From positions 1 to 64,000 of the forward strand of contig JAJPHP010000078.1 of assembly GCA_021325255.1 (NCBI GenBank): a stretch of DNA of 64,000 nucleotides, given 5' to 3'. The notes below the pieces were generated by a model, which saw only the letters and a program-made list of their open reading frames with translations, made no database searches and was not told where the DNA came from. Position 1 is the first letter of the stretch, and each line of letters begins with the position of its first letter. The stretch is from Nitrososphaerota archaeon. GTDB lineage: Archaea; Thermoproteota; Nitrososphaeria; Nitrososphaerales; CADDZS01. The position numbers were made by a program, and so were the translations under genes. Shown piece by piece: positions 1 to 9,121 of this stretch.

Positions 1-459
1 CTGGGTTTATTTCCTTCCTCCCTTATCCTCTTTTGCTTTGATGTCATGGCGTCAGCGGCGAATTGCTCTAACTAGCATATATTGTTACTTATCCAAAGAG
101 CGATAGGACCAGCGACGTAGCGCCAGCCCGACTGATTCCACTTCGATTACGATCTGCTATTCTCATTTCACTTCAAGACCAATTCTGAGCTTTGTACTTA
201 TGAATGTAATTTTGGATTCGAAAAGATGAACTATATTTCTAGTCCCGAACGGGTAAGGGATTTTATCTCGTTAGGGACGAGCAAGTAAAAAAAATAGAAC
301 AATGAGATCAACTTCGAAGATAGGTCGATTCTCTAAAAAAAGAGTGGTTGAAATCGGAGCTCTCTCCGTCAGCAATTTGCGGAGCATCACGCTCGAATAT
401 TCTTGCCTAAAGTACTCGGCAAATGCACACCGTAGGCGAAGTTACTTTTCCCTTTAACT
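1..459. other. Gene-free stretch at window edge
   Basis: I see no convincing coding region, RNA gene or repeat here. The segment is AT-rich with short open frames only. It lies downstream of the MoaD-like gene on the minus strand, so it could hold that gene's 3' end region and a promoter for a gene left of the window. Confidence 0.4.
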
Positions 460-930
460 TCAGCCACCGGCAAGTATGGGAATGAAATCGACTTCGTCGT
501 TGTTGTTCAAAATCGGATTTCCTTCGACCGGATTGCCATTTACTACTACTTGCATCGTACTTAGCATGGGGGCGAGAACGACATGCTTTTCTCTGACCTG
601 AGACATAAGATCATCGAAATACGCCGGAGATGCTAGTGAATAATACTCCTGCTTGGTTCCCGTTGTCTGGGTCGCCATTCCGAAGTAGATCACCTTGATT
701 GTTTGTAAGGGCTTGTTGCCACTCGCTAGAGGTGAGGAATTCTGCTGTGCAGGAGTCACGGTCGCAGTCACATTGGTATGGCTCGGCGTTGCCGTTCGCG
801 GAGATTTGGCGCCCTGATGTGTAAACAATTCGAACATGCCTCCTCCTCCGAACATGGCGATGCCTGTACCTGTCGCAGCAATGATCGCAATGGTCTTCAA
901 CGCCTTACGTCGTCCAATTCTTTCATCCAA
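460..930 (-). CDS. MoaD/ThiS-like beta-grasp protein with Tat-type signal
   Basis: The last 80 or so residues look like a MoaD/ThiS ubiquitin-fold protein, including the DEVDFIPILAGG end with the exposed diglycine that sulfur-carrier proteins use for adenylation and thiocarboxylation. The first 35 residues are unusual for this family: GRRKALK resembles a twin-arginine motif and is followed by a short hydrophobic stretch and a glycine run. A low-complexity Thr/Ser/Pro linker (about residues 40-75) joins the two parts. The protein may therefore be exported or membrane-anchored, which does not fit a cytoplasmic role in molybdopterin or thiamine synthesis. The start is TTG at 930, preceded by a GAGAGG-like ribosome site. 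Other start codons are possible, but removing the leader would leave the diglycine domain intact. The fold assignment is fairly secure and the export is an inference. Confidence 0.75.
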   Translation of the reverse strand: MDERIGRRKALKTIAIIAATGTGIAMFGGGGMFELFTHQGAKSPRTATPSHTNVTATVTPAQQNSSPLASGNKPLQTIKVIYFGMATQTTGTKQEYYSLASPAYFDDLMSQVREKHVVLAPMLSTMQVVVNGNPVEGNPILNNNDEVDFIPILAGG

Positions 931-1436
931 AACCTCTCTCTGACCGCCTGAATCTCTTTCGTATCCTTCGCATGCGAAGACGTCTGAGACTGCGGAAGAT
1001 TTGCCTCAGCAGACGGTATAGCAATACTCCCGAATGGGTTCGGGATTCGCTATTCAAGAAGTATGGATAGATAGCTAAAGTGGAGAGTGTCGAAGTAAAG
1101 ATCTTATCGTGAACTGGTTCTGAAAGCAGAGAAATTCGGCGTCAGGGATTTGCTCAGGAAATTGACTAATTGCGGATTTGCGATTGAGTACGGGAGTTTG
1201 AGGAGTTTCTTATTTCGACTGGGAGAGAGATTAGCACACCTATGATTTTCGCGCGATAATCGCGTTATTGTATATCTCAGATTTATTCACGAACCTTTTC
1301 ACTCTTCGAATGCAAGGGTCATAAAACTTCGGCCACTCATATGTAGGACGCCTATTACGTTAGACAGAGTCTCTGAATTTCACGCATACATTAAATTCTG
1401 CCCGTCCCAGTTCCCACACTCGGAGCGAATAACAAA
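931..1436. other. Divergent intergenic region, MoaD-like / AhpD-like
   Basis: This 506-base region separates two divergent genes and must hold both promoters. It contains a perfect 14-base palindrome (966-979) and a 13-base odd palindrome CGCGAT-A-ATCGCG at 1252-1264. I see no supported gene. Confidence 0.5.
966..979. promoter_or_regulatory. Perfect palindrome CTTCGCATGCGAAG
   Basis: A fully symmetric 14-base sequence lies 36 bases upstream of the MoaD-like start. Its position suits an operator, but no bound protein is known. Confidence 0.35.
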
Positions 1437-1985
1437 TTGTCACCGCCTGATGATAAGGAGAGTGTTTTGACGGAATCTCGCGAGAGTTCGCAGACTGCCG
1501 TGCACAAGCATGTACCCAAGCAAAGAATACTGTACTCGAAGGTTGCACCAGAGGCTTATCAGGCACTCGTCGGAGTCCAGCGCTATGTCGATCACAAAAC
1601 TGACCTCCCAGAGTCCATGCTCGAGCTCGTCAGGATGCGTGCGTCCCAGATCAACGGCTGCGCATATTGCCTTGACATGCATTCCAAGGACGCGCGTGCA
1701 GAAGGAGAGACGGAACAGAGATTGTATGTGCTGGACGCGTGGAGGGAAGCACCCTTCTACACCGACAAGGAAAGGGCGGCGCTTGCGTGGACAGAGGCCG
1801 TAACCCTCGTGAGCGAGTCGCACGTGCCCGACGATATCTACGAAGAGGCGCGAAAGTACTTCAACGAAAAAGAACTAGTCGACCTGACGATGGCGATAAT
1901 CGCGATAAACAGCTGGAACCGCTTGAGCATAAGCATGAGAACTCTTTCGGGCACGTATCAAACAACCAAGCACAGAAATACCTGA
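1437..1985 (+). CDS. Carboxymuconolactone decarboxylase/AhpD-like protein
   Basis: The protein matches the AhpD-like/CMD family of small all-helical alkylhydroperoxidase-type proteins. The redox motif CAYC is at residues 75-78 and is followed by LDMHSKDAR, the usual pattern in which His82 completes the proton relay. The length (182 residues) suits the single-domain family, which commonly takes part in peroxide or thiol-dependent detoxification. The start used is TTG at 1437, and the first 25 residues are poorly conserved in character, so a later start is possible. It stands alone and is followed by a TUDOR-like small protein on the same strand. The exact substrate cannot be told. Confidence 0.85.
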   Translation: MSPPDDKESVLTESRESSQTAVHKHVPKQRILYSKVAPEAYQALVGVQRYVDHKTDLPESMLELVRMRASQINGCAYCLDMHSKDARAEGETEQRLYVLDAWREAPFYTDKERAALAWTEAVTLVSESHVPDDIYEEARKYFNEKELVDLTMAIIAINSWNRLSISMRTLSGTYQTTKHRNT

Positions 1986-2066
1986 TGTACGATCTGTGTT
2001 GGTTTCCTCAGATTCGATTCGAATTTATTTTTCCTACAACTTCGTTCGCACAGAGGTAAACATACT

Positions 2067-2342
2067 TTGAATAAATGTCAGGTTAAGGCGTTTAAAATTG
2101 GCGACCACGTCGAGTGGAACTCGGAAGCTGGAAAAGTTCGAGGCGTGATCATAAAAAAGATCACGTCTGATATCGAGTTCAAGGGTTACGTGCACCACGC
2201 TTCAAAAGATGAGCCACAGTATCTCATAAAGAGCGAGAAGACGGATCATGTGGCGATGCACAAAGGTACGCCGTTGAAACTCGTCAGAGAGATAGAGTGG
2301 CGGCGTGCAAGAGGGGGACAGAAAACCCATCGATCATACTGA
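2067..2342 (+). CDS. DUF2945 / HVA1-like TUDOR domain protein
   Basis: This 91-residue protein has the pattern of the hypervirulence-associated TUDOR (DUF2945) family: FKIGDHVEW near the start, a GVIIKK strand, a central Y-x-H-H segment, then PQYLIKSEK and a KGTPLKLV end. Members are small SH3-like barrels of unknown role found in bacteria and archaea. It begins with TTG at 2067, 81 bases after the AhpD-like gene on the same strand, so the two may be co-transcribed. Family assignment is good; function is unknown. Confidence 0.8.
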   Translation: MNKCQVKAFKIGDHVEWNSEAGKVRGVIIKKITSDIEFKGYVHHASKDEPQYLIKSEKTDHVAMHKGTPLKLVREIEWRRARGGQKTHRSY

Positions 2343-2405
2343 GAGCTCTATCAAATATGAGGTCGCCTAAAGAGGGCTGGTTCGCCAATGAATGTCGGAA
2401 AAAAT

Positions 2406-3266
2406 TCAGACTCTTACTTCTCTGCCATCGACAATGATAGTTTGCCCCACCACATAATCTGAATCATGAGAAGAAAGAAACAGAGCAACATTCGCAATAT
2501 CTTTTGCATCGCCAATCTTACCGAGAGGGATTGAGCTTGTGAGCTCATTCCACTGCTGCTCGGTGTAGTTTACCCTATTTGCATGTGTACCTATCGGACC
2601 CGGTGCGATGGCGTTAAGATAAATCCCGTATTGCCTGATGAGCTTAGGAGCAAGCGATTTTACGGTTAGCCTATTGAGATCTTTTGCGAGGGCGAACCTG
2701 TAGCCCAATTCCTCACCATAAAACGTCGGTGTTGAGCTTACGAGAACAATCTTCCCGTAGGTATCTTTCTTCATACGGTCTTTCAAAGCCCGGATAAAGT
2801 GGTACGAACCAAGGAAATCCACCTTGATCGCGGAAAGCAGGTCCTCACCAGATAATTCCAAAGGATCCTCGCTCCAAAACTGAAGAGAGGAGGGGAAACC
2901 AGCAAAGCACACGATGACGCTTACTTTTCCCCACTCCGAAACGACTTTGTCAACTAGCGCCTTGACCTCCTCGTATTTTGAAACGTTCGCCTGGAGCGAG
3001 ATACTTGCATAGCCAAGCGCCTTGAGTTTGTCCGAAACTTCGGTAGCTCTCTTGAATGACGCCTCGGTAAGACCTGAGAAGTGCAGTGCAACCTTTGCAC
3101 CCTCATTTGCAAATGTTAGAGCGGTTGCTTGGCCGATACCTCCACTTCCTCCTGTGATTATTGCTACCTCCCCTTCAAGCCTTCCCCTAGTTTCTCTGGA
3201 AGTTGGAGACGATGCCTGCTCTTGCACTTTGACCATCTCGCCTACCGTTCTCTTCCCTTTCCTCAC
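2406..3266 (-). CDS. Short-chain dehydrogenase/reductase, divergent active site
   Basis: The Rossmann-fold cofactor motif TGGSGGIG is at residues 38-45 and the usual C-terminal IIVDG segment is present, so this is a classical-length SDR with about 30 extra residues at the N terminus. The catalytic serine region (VSSTP, 176-180) is recognisable. The Tyr-x3-Lys motif is altered: the Lys is at 195, but position 191 holds Phe, and the nearest Tyr is at 189 (spacing of six, close to but not equal to the FabI-type Tyr-x6-Lys). The NNAG motif is replaced by CFAG. It may be a reductase with shifted catalytic geometry or a non-catalytic member. The substrate is unknown. Confidence 0.85.
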   Translation of the reverse strand: MRKGKRTVGEMVKVQEQASSPTSRETRGRLEGEVAIITGGSGGIGQATALTFANEGAKVALHFSGLTEASFKRATEVSDKLKALGYASISLQANVSKYEEVKALVDKVVSEWGKVSVIVCFAGFPSSLQFWSEDPLELSGEDLLSAIKVDFLGSYHFIRALKDRMKKDTYGKIVLVSSTPTFYGEELGYRFALAKDLNRLTVKSLAPKLIRQYGIYLNAIAPGPIGTHANRVNYTEQQWNELTSSIPLGKIGDAKDIANVALFLSSHDSDYVVGQTIIVDGREVRV

Positions 3267-3504
3267 CTTTCTTTCTTATTCATTTATCACGAGATGGCTA
3301 TGCAGGCGTAGTATCTTTCCTCGGTCCTCTTCTCTATGCTTTGCATAAGTAGAAAGCCTCTGCCAGTCGAATTCTGCTAAAATCGAAGTAACGGTTGCTC
3401 AGACGAGAATCTCAACCAGGAAGGAAATTAGAAATTCGGTGTCGGATTCAGGAGAAGAGATTTGAAAAGGCTATATTACAATAGGCAAACCCGGAATCGA
3501 AATC

Positions 3505-5241
3505 ATGGCAAAGAAAAAGAAAGTTGCCGAGGTCTTGGTCGATTCCCTTGAAGCGATGGGAGTCGAGAGAGTATATGGAGTTGTGGGCGATTCTCTGAAT
3601 GGAATTGCAAATTCAATTCGCGCTTCAAATGATAAGATAAAGTGGTTAGGCGTTAGACATGAGGAAGTAGCAGCGTTCGCTGCCGGAGCTGAATCGCATC
3701 TGACTGGGAAACTATCGGTCTGCGCTGGAAGTTGCGGACCTGGGAATACCCATCTCATCAACGGTCTGTACGATTGCCATCGCAGTCGTGTCCCGGTCCT
3801 TGCGATCGCTGCACACATTCCCAGTCGTGAAATTGGGACCACTTACTTTCAGGAAACACACCCCGAACTAATTTTCAACGAGTGTTCGCTTTACTGTGAA
3901 ATGATCCCACATCCTGAACAAGCGCCAAGGATACTTGAGATTGCCATACGAACCGCCGTCGCAGGACGTGGAGTCTCTGTCATTGTGCTTCCAGGCGACG
4001 TTGCCCTGATGGATTGCCCGTCGGAGCGTCCATTCGTAGTCTTCGATCGACCGATGCCAACCGTTTGTCCCTCTGAAGATGAAATCGAGAAAGCAGCAGA
4101 TATTCTGAACTCAGCATCAAGGGTGACAATCCTGGGAGGGGCAGGTTGCGAAGGAGCTCATGCGGAACTCATCGACACCGCAGGCCTGCTTCAATCCCCG
4201 ATCGTTCATGCCATGAGAGGAAAGGAATTCATCGAGTATGACAACCCCTATGACGTCGGGATGACGGGGTTACTAGGATTCTCTTCCGGCTATCACGCGA
4301 TGATAAATTCCGACGCCTTGCTAATGCTTGGGACCGACTTTCCCTACCAGCAATTTTATCCAAAACAAGCAAGGATAATACAGGTTGACATTCGTGGTGA
4401 GCAAATTGGTAAGAGAACTAAGGTCGATCTTGGATTGATTGGTGATGTCAAACACACTCTTCGTGCTCTAAGGTCACATTTGAAGCAGAAGTCCGTTGAT
4501 AGCGGGCATTTGAAAGCTTCGCTTGATCATTACAGAAAGACTCGGGCTGAACTCGACTCTCTCGCGGCGGGCAGTCCGGGAAAGACTCCAATCCATCCTC
4601 AATATGTAGCAAAGACGGTAAATGATCTGGCGTCCGAAGATGCAATTTTCACATGCGATGTTGGCACGCCGACCATCTGGGCTGCACGTTACATCAAAAT
4701 GAACGGGAAGAGAAGGCTTCTCGGGTCTTTCTCGCACGGGTCGATGGCGGGAGCACTTCCTCAAGCCATTGGTGCCCAAGAAGCATTTCCTGATCGACAG
4801 GTGATTTCGCTTTCTGGTGATGGAGGTCTGGCGATGCTGCTGGGGGACTTGTTGTCTCTGCGTCAACACAACCTCCCCGTTAAAGTTGTGCTCTTCAGCA
4901 ACTCGTCTCTTGACTTTGTGGAACTCGAGATGAAAGCCGCGGGTTTTGTGGAGTACGGAACAGATCTGCTGAACCCGAATTTTGCGAAGGTGGCAGAAGC
5001 TGCGGGTGTGCTCGGGATTCGAGCGGAAAAGCCCGAGGAACTAGAGCCCGCTCTCACTCAAGCGTTTGAGTATGAGGGACCAGCACTTGTAGAAGTAGTC
5101 GTAAATCGGCAAGAGCTCTTGATTCCCCCAACGATCAATTTTGATGAATTGAGAGGATTTACCCTGTACATGGTAAGAGCAGTGATCAACGGGAGAGGGG
5201 ATGAAATCATCGATCTGGCCCGAACTAACCTCTTCAGGTGA
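3505..5241 (+). CDS. poxB: Thiamine-diphosphate-dependent pyruvate oxidase/dehydrogenase (PoxB-like)
   Basis: This 578-residue protein has the three-domain layout of the PoxB/pyruvate oxidase/acetolactate synthase superfamily. The N-terminal pyrimidine-binding domain carries the activating Glu in RHEEVAA (about residue 54), the middle domain is of the FAD/NAD-fold type, and the C-terminal domain has the TPP motif SGDGG (about 436-440) followed by the expected Asn. Sequence character is closest to quinone-dependent pyruvate dehydrogenase, which decarboxylates pyruvate to acetate and passes electrons to quinone. A related 2-oxoacid decarboxylase cannot be excluded. The ATG start at 3505 leaves a lysine-rich start (MAKKKK). 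The gene appears monocistronic. Confidence 0.85.
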   Translation: MAKKKKVAEVLVDSLEAMGVERVYGVVGDSLNGIANSIRASNDKIKWLGVRHEEVAAFAAGAESHLTGKLSVCAGSCGPGNTHLINGLYDCHRSRVPVLAIAAHIPSREIGTTYFQETHPELIFNECSLYCEMIPHPEQAPRILEIAIRTAVAGRGVSVIVLPGDVALMDCPSERPFVVFDRPMPTVCPSEDEIEKAADILNSASRVTILGGAGCEGAHAELIDTAGLLQSPIVHAMRGKEFIEYDNPYDVGMTGLLGFSSGYHAMINSDALLMLGTDFPYQQFYPKQARIIQVDIRGEQIGKRTKVDLGLIGDVKHTLRALRSHLKQKSVDSGHLKASLDHYRKTRAELDSLAAGSPGKTPIHPQYVAKTVNDLASEDAIFTCDVGTPTIWAARYIKMNGKRRLLGSFSHGSMAGALPQAIGAQEAFPDRQVISLSGDGGLAMLLGDLLSLRQHNLPVKVVLFSNSSLDFVELEMKAAGFVEYGTDLLNPNFAKVAEAAGVLGIRAEKPEELEPALTQAFEYEGPALVEVVVNRQELLIPPTINFDELRGFTLYMVRAVINGRGDEIIDLARTNLFR

Positions 5242-5367
5242 TAAGATTGACCACGTCGCCGTGCGCAAGAGGTCGGCCCTGAGACTCATGAGCGTTACGA
5301 GCAAGAGACGCGCCCGCATCCTCTCCGTCTCTTTCTATCTTTATCTTTGCTCGGCAAAGTGCTACGG

Positions 5368-5688
5368 CTAGATATCCGCCCAGACTTCGCCATCCCTTAC
5401 GACCACCGAGTACGTTTTCAGGCTGGGGATGGTATCTGGATCCGTGCCATTGGGCCCGTCAAGAACCGTCCCATTCTTGAGGTCGAATTTGGCCTGATGC
5501 AACGGGCAGGTGATCACAGTTTCGGAGAGTATCCCCATCGAAAGATCAGCTTCTTCATGCGTGCACAATACGTCGGTGACCAGGACCATTTCTGCCATCT
5601 TCGTCACCATCAGAGCTCTTCCTTCGATATCGAACCTCTCGGGTTGAGTCTCGCTCAACTTTGAGAGTTCACAAATCTTCGAAAGCAT
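5368..5688 (-). CDS. Rieske-type [2Fe-2S] ferredoxin
   Basis: A 106-residue single-domain Rieske protein. The cluster ligands are C42-T-H44 and C61-P-L-H64, in the non-respiratory form without the disulfide cysteines of bc1 Rieske proteins. This matches the soluble ferredoxins of aromatic-ring dioxygenases and the NirD-like subunits. No oxygenase or reductase partner is next to it. The molybdenum hydroxylase downstream is on the other strand, and the flavoprotein at 18.6-19.8 kb is a possible reductase partner, but that is an inference. Confidence 0.9.
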   Translation of the reverse strand: MLSKICELSKLSETQPERFDIEGRALMVTKMAEMVLVTDVLCTHEEADLSMGILSETVITCPLHQAKFDLKNGTVLDGPNGTDPDTIPSLKTYSVVVRDGEVWADI

Positions 5689-5990
5689 CTGTTACATCAC
5701 TTTTCCTGCGGGCCGCAACTATACACTTTGTGGTTCGGCGAAAGTGAGTTCATCTCGAAATTAATCGGCATTTCTCTGACTGTGCTTTAAGAGATTCATC
5801 GCCCCGATCGATAGGATGCTTTAGCTCTTTCACCACAATGGTGAGTTTGTGATCCCCCTGAGAGTGGGCCACCACGCATATTTGTGCATCCACGCTCTCC
5901 CATCAACATGTGTTGTCTCATTTGATTCCATCATTAGGAATTTGCACAAAAAGATTCTTTATTGATGCCGCATCGCAGAATTGCAAGACA

Positions 5991-7994
5991 ATGAGCGTCG
6001 CCACCGAAGCAAAGCAGCATCTGGAAGCAATCGATCCTTTCGTTCGCAAGTTGCTTGTTGGAAGTCCTTCATACGTTGATGATGTTCGGATCGGGGGAAG
6101 GGTGGCCTACTTCGGACTTGTCAGAAGTCAATACGCGAATGCAATGATAAGCAAGGTCGATGCTTCAAAGATAAGGGAAGATAAACGACTGTTTGATCTC
6201 ATAACTGGAGAGGACCTCGCCAGACAAGGAATAGGGGGTCTCCCTATAATGGAAATGCGACAAGGCGAGCCTTCGATTACGCGAGGCTATCTCGCATCAC
6301 AGAAGGTAACCTACGTAGGCGAGCCGATCGCATCTGTTCTTTCTGATGATCTGTACACTGTGGAAGACCTACTCGAGCAGGTTTCCGTGGAGTATGAGGT
6401 CCTTCCGCCAGTTGGTTCCTTGAATGCATCCAAAGCTGCCACCAGCGCAATGTACGACTCGCTGAAAGACAACTTGCTTTTTCACACTAAATTTGCGCGA
6501 GACGCGCCCGATCTCAGCGTCGGGCGAGGAATTTCTGAACCCGGACAAGAGGCAGAGAACGGTACTCCACAGCAAAGATTGCACCGAGGAGAGTCGAGAT
6601 TTAGGGTCAACAGACAGGCCGCTGTTCCAATTGAAACTCGGTCGGTAATTGCAAGTTACGATGCGGCCGTAGATTCGTTCACAGTCTACTCTACCGTCCA
6701 GCAACCCGACTCCCTGCGGGACACCATCTCCAAGGTTCTGAAGATTCCATCGGACAGAATTTCGGTTAAGAAGAGTACTCTCGGCGGAGCCTTCGGTGCA
6801 AAGGGAGCTGTGCCCTATACTGAGGCGTTTTTAGCCTGTCTCTTCGCAAAAAGGAATCCTGGTATTGTCGCAAAGTGGGTTTCGAATAGGACTGAAGACC
6901 TCCTCGAAAGTGTCCAGGGCAGAGACAAGCTGTGCGAAATTGAGCTTTCATGTGACGACAATGCGAAAATTGTCTCACTGAAGGCTAAGATTGAGGCGGA
7001 TGTCGGTGCATTTGAAGCCGCACCGGACGGGAACTTTTCGATCTTGAGCACCGCAAGACTTCTGCCTGGAGTGTACCGAATACCCTCGGTGTCCATCGAA
7101 GCATTCTGCTACGCCACGCACAAGATCCCGTCCGGACCGATTAGGGATACCGGAAAGACAGAGGCGTGCTACTTCATGGAGTGCGCAATTGACGCGATGG
7201 CAAGGCATCTCCGCTTGGATCCCATTGACTTCCGAAGGAGGAACCTGATCATGCCAGAAGAATTCCCGTACGACAACGGTGCAGGTTGCGTGTATGATAG
7301 CGGCCGATTTCCCTCCTTGCTCCAGCGTCTTCTGCAGGCATCGGACTATGAGTCACTGAAGGCATGGAGGACAAGTGTAAACAACGAATTCGCTCGAATG
7401 ACCAAAGAGGGTAAAAGTCCCGCGAGCATGAAACTGGCGGGAATTGGGATAAGCTTGGCAATCGAAGAAAACTCGGTTCTCGCGAGTTCGAGCGGCAAGG
7501 AGGCAAGCCGCGCTTCGTCCAAAAGAGTGAACACCTTTGCCGCTGGCGCTCACCTGTGTGCTCTGTTAATGGATTCAGAAACTGGCACAGTCGAGATAGT
7601 AAAGTATGTGGTTGTGGACGACTACGGACCCGCGCTCAACGTTGCTTATGCAGACGGGCGGATCCACGGCGGACTGGGCCGCGAGATCGGCGCTGCGTTC
7701 CTGGAGGAGGCGCGTTACGATGAACAGGCACAGCCCCTGAACCCGACATTGATGGATTATCTCATCCCGACCGCTGAGACCGTTCCGAATGTGATCTCAG
7801 TCCATTGCGATACTCCCTCGCCGCTAACAGAAAACGGAACGAAGGGCCTCGGCGAGATTGGAACAATGGGCGTCGTAGCTGCGGTGGCCAACGCGATCAA
7901 CGATGCCCTTTCTTTCGTCGGCCTGAGGCCGATAGGCATTGTGCCTATTTCGCCCGAAGATCTCTGGGTAGCATTGCATTCCTCGCCCGGCTAG
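5991..7994 (+). CDS. Molybdenum hydroxylase large subunit (xanthine/aldehyde/CO dehydrogenase family)
   Basis: The protein belongs to the CoxL/XdhA aldehyde-oxidase family, with an a/b hammerhead domain (about residues 30-150) and molybdopterin domains. GGAFGAKG (Mo-site) and GTKGLGEIG near the C terminus supply the usual catalytic Glu. The loop that is normally AYRGAGR or AYRCSFR is changed here to IRDTGKT, so it is neither a form I nor a typical form II CO dehydrogenase. At 667 residues it is shorter than the usual 750-800. No medium (FAD) or small ([2Fe-2S]) subunit gene lies nearby. I chose ATG at 5991; an upstream in-frame start at 5910 would add 27 residues of non-conserved character. 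Substrate unknown. Confidence 0.85.
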   Translation: MSVATEAKQHLEAIDPFVRKLLVGSPSYVDDVRIGGRVAYFGLVRSQYANAMISKVDASKIREDKRLFDLITGEDLARQGIGGLPIMEMRQGEPSITRGYLASQKVTYVGEPIASVLSDDLYTVEDLLEQVSVEYEVLPPVGSLNASKAATSAMYDSLKDNLLFHTKFARDAPDLSVGRGISEPGQEAENGTPQQRLHRGESRFRVNRQAAVPIETRSVIASYDAAVDSFTVYSTVQQPDSLRDTISKVLKIPSDRISVKKSTLGGAFGAKGAVPYTEAFLACLFAKRNPGIVAKWVSNRTEDLLESVQGRDKLCEIELSCDDNAKIVSLKAKIEADVGAFEAAPDGNFSILSTARLLPGVYRIPSVSIEAFCYATHKIPSGPIRDTGKTEACYFMECAIDAMARHLRLDPIDFRRRNLIMPEEFPYDNGAGCVYDSGRFPSLLQRLLQASDYESLKAWRTSVNNEFARMTKEGKSPASMKLAGIGISLAIEENSVLASSSGKEASRASSKRVNTFAAGAHLCALLMDSETGTVEIVKYVVVDDYGPALNVAYADGRIHGGLGREIGAAFLEEARYDEQAQPLNPTLMDYLIPTAETVPNVISVHCDTPSPLTENGTKGLGEIGTMGVVAAVANAINDALSFVGLRPIGIVPISPEDLWVALHSSPG

Positions 7995-8272
7995 CTGGCG
8001 GTTCTCGGTTTGTGTTGTAACCGGGGCGTCCAGGGCAGACGGGTCCGTTTCTCGGCGCCCCAGTGTGCTCCGACAGCGGATCTTTTCGGGATAACGAATA
8101 ACTTTCGGAAACCGCTCATATGAACAGGAGATGCAGGAATCGTGTCGCTCCTATCAGTCCCTCTCTCGCGCTCGTTTGCCAGGCGTTCAGAACCGTTAGT
8201 TAGTCGATTCATTGCTCTGCGGCCGGGGCCGCAATGTTGATCCGGAAAGCTTGATGATACAACTTGCAGAAA

Positions 8273-9121
8273 ATGGACCGAGAACTACTTGACTACACGT
8301 TGCTCAGCCAAGGGATCTCGATTGTTCCCACGGTTCCGGGCACGAAGGTTCCCGTTAGAGGATTTCCGCTTATCGAGTTCTTCGACGGGAGAAGAAGGGC
8401 CACACTTTCGGAACTGACAGAGTGGTTGAAGTTGGGATACGATCGAGCGGCGATTGCGGGACGGCGCAGTGCGGGGCTCACAATCTTGGATTTCGATTCT
8501 GAGGAGGCATTCAGGATCTTCTTCGACAAAGCACCGCAAGATGTAGCTGACGAGACATTTACTGTGAAGACTCACAGAGGATACTCTGTCTGGGTGAAGG
8601 ACCTGACTGAAAGACTCGCCCCTTCCAGCATGAATTTTCGACCAATACTTGAAGCTGAGTTGCTCTTGTCGCATCACTTGGTTTCTTGCCCCCTAAATAC
8701 ACATCCGTCGGGTTCGCTTTACGATGGACCTCTTGGGACTGAGGTGATCGAAAGAAAGGATGGATTCGCGAGTGCGGTTCTGGATCGAATGCGATCTCTC
8801 GGCTACGTCACGAACAAGCACGGAGCCTATGCTAAAGAAATTTTGGAAGGAGTGCCGCTTGGAGAGCGCAATAGCGCAGCATTCAGATATGCGCGCTACC
8901 TTCTCCTCGAAATCAAGTTGGACAAATTAGCCGTTCTTAACGAGTTACTACGGTGGAACCTAATGAACAGTCCGCCTCTTCCGCAGAGGGAAATTGAAAC
9001 AGTCGTCAGGTCCGCAATAAAATATCCCAAGCAAAAACCACGAGTCTCGAGTAGATCATATCGAAAGATTTTGCGAAGAAAGATTGAGGGATATGCCAGC
9101 TTGGTCTGTTTCAGGCCTTGA
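8273..9121 (+). CDS. PrimPol (archaeo-eukaryotic primase)-like protein with PriCT-type tail
   Basis: The N-terminal half fits the bifunctional DNA primase/polymerase (Prim-Pol, PF09250-like) fold: the catalytic acidic pair ILDFD, then KTHRGYSVWVK with the conserved His, and a HPSGSLY loop. The C-terminal part (about residue 190 on, GERNSAAFRYARYLL) resembles a PriCT_1 domain. Such proteins replicate plasmids and integrated elements, usually fused to or next to a helicase; here no helicase, integrase or relaxase is present. ATG at 8273 is chosen, though TTG at 8264 is also in frame. A strongly basic tail follows the PriCT part. It may be a remnant of a lost mobile element or a domesticated repair enzyme. 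Confidence 0.75.
   Translation: MDRELLDYTLLSQGISIVPTVPGTKVPVRGFPLIEFFDGRRRATLSELTEWLKLGYDRAAIAGRRSAGLTILDFDSEEAFRIFFDKAPQDVADETFTVKTHRGYSVWVKDLTERLAPSSMNFRPILEAELLLSHHLVSCPLNTHPSGSLYDGPLGTEVIERKDGFASAVLDRMRSLGYVTNKHGAYAKEILEGVPLGERNSAAFRYARYLLLEIKLDKLAVLNELLRWNLMNSPPLPQREIETVVRSAIKYPKQKPRVSSRSYRKILRRKIEGYASLVCFRP

Noticed and set aside
5991..7994. Carbon monoxide dehydrogenase (CoxL)
   Set aside because: The active-site loop is neither AYRCSFR nor AYRGAGR and the coxM and coxS genes are missing.
7995..8212. Minus-strand 73-residue frame between the Mo-hydroxylase and PrimPol genes
   Set aside because: Its Arg-rich composition and lack of motif look like a chance frame in GC-rich intergenic sequence.
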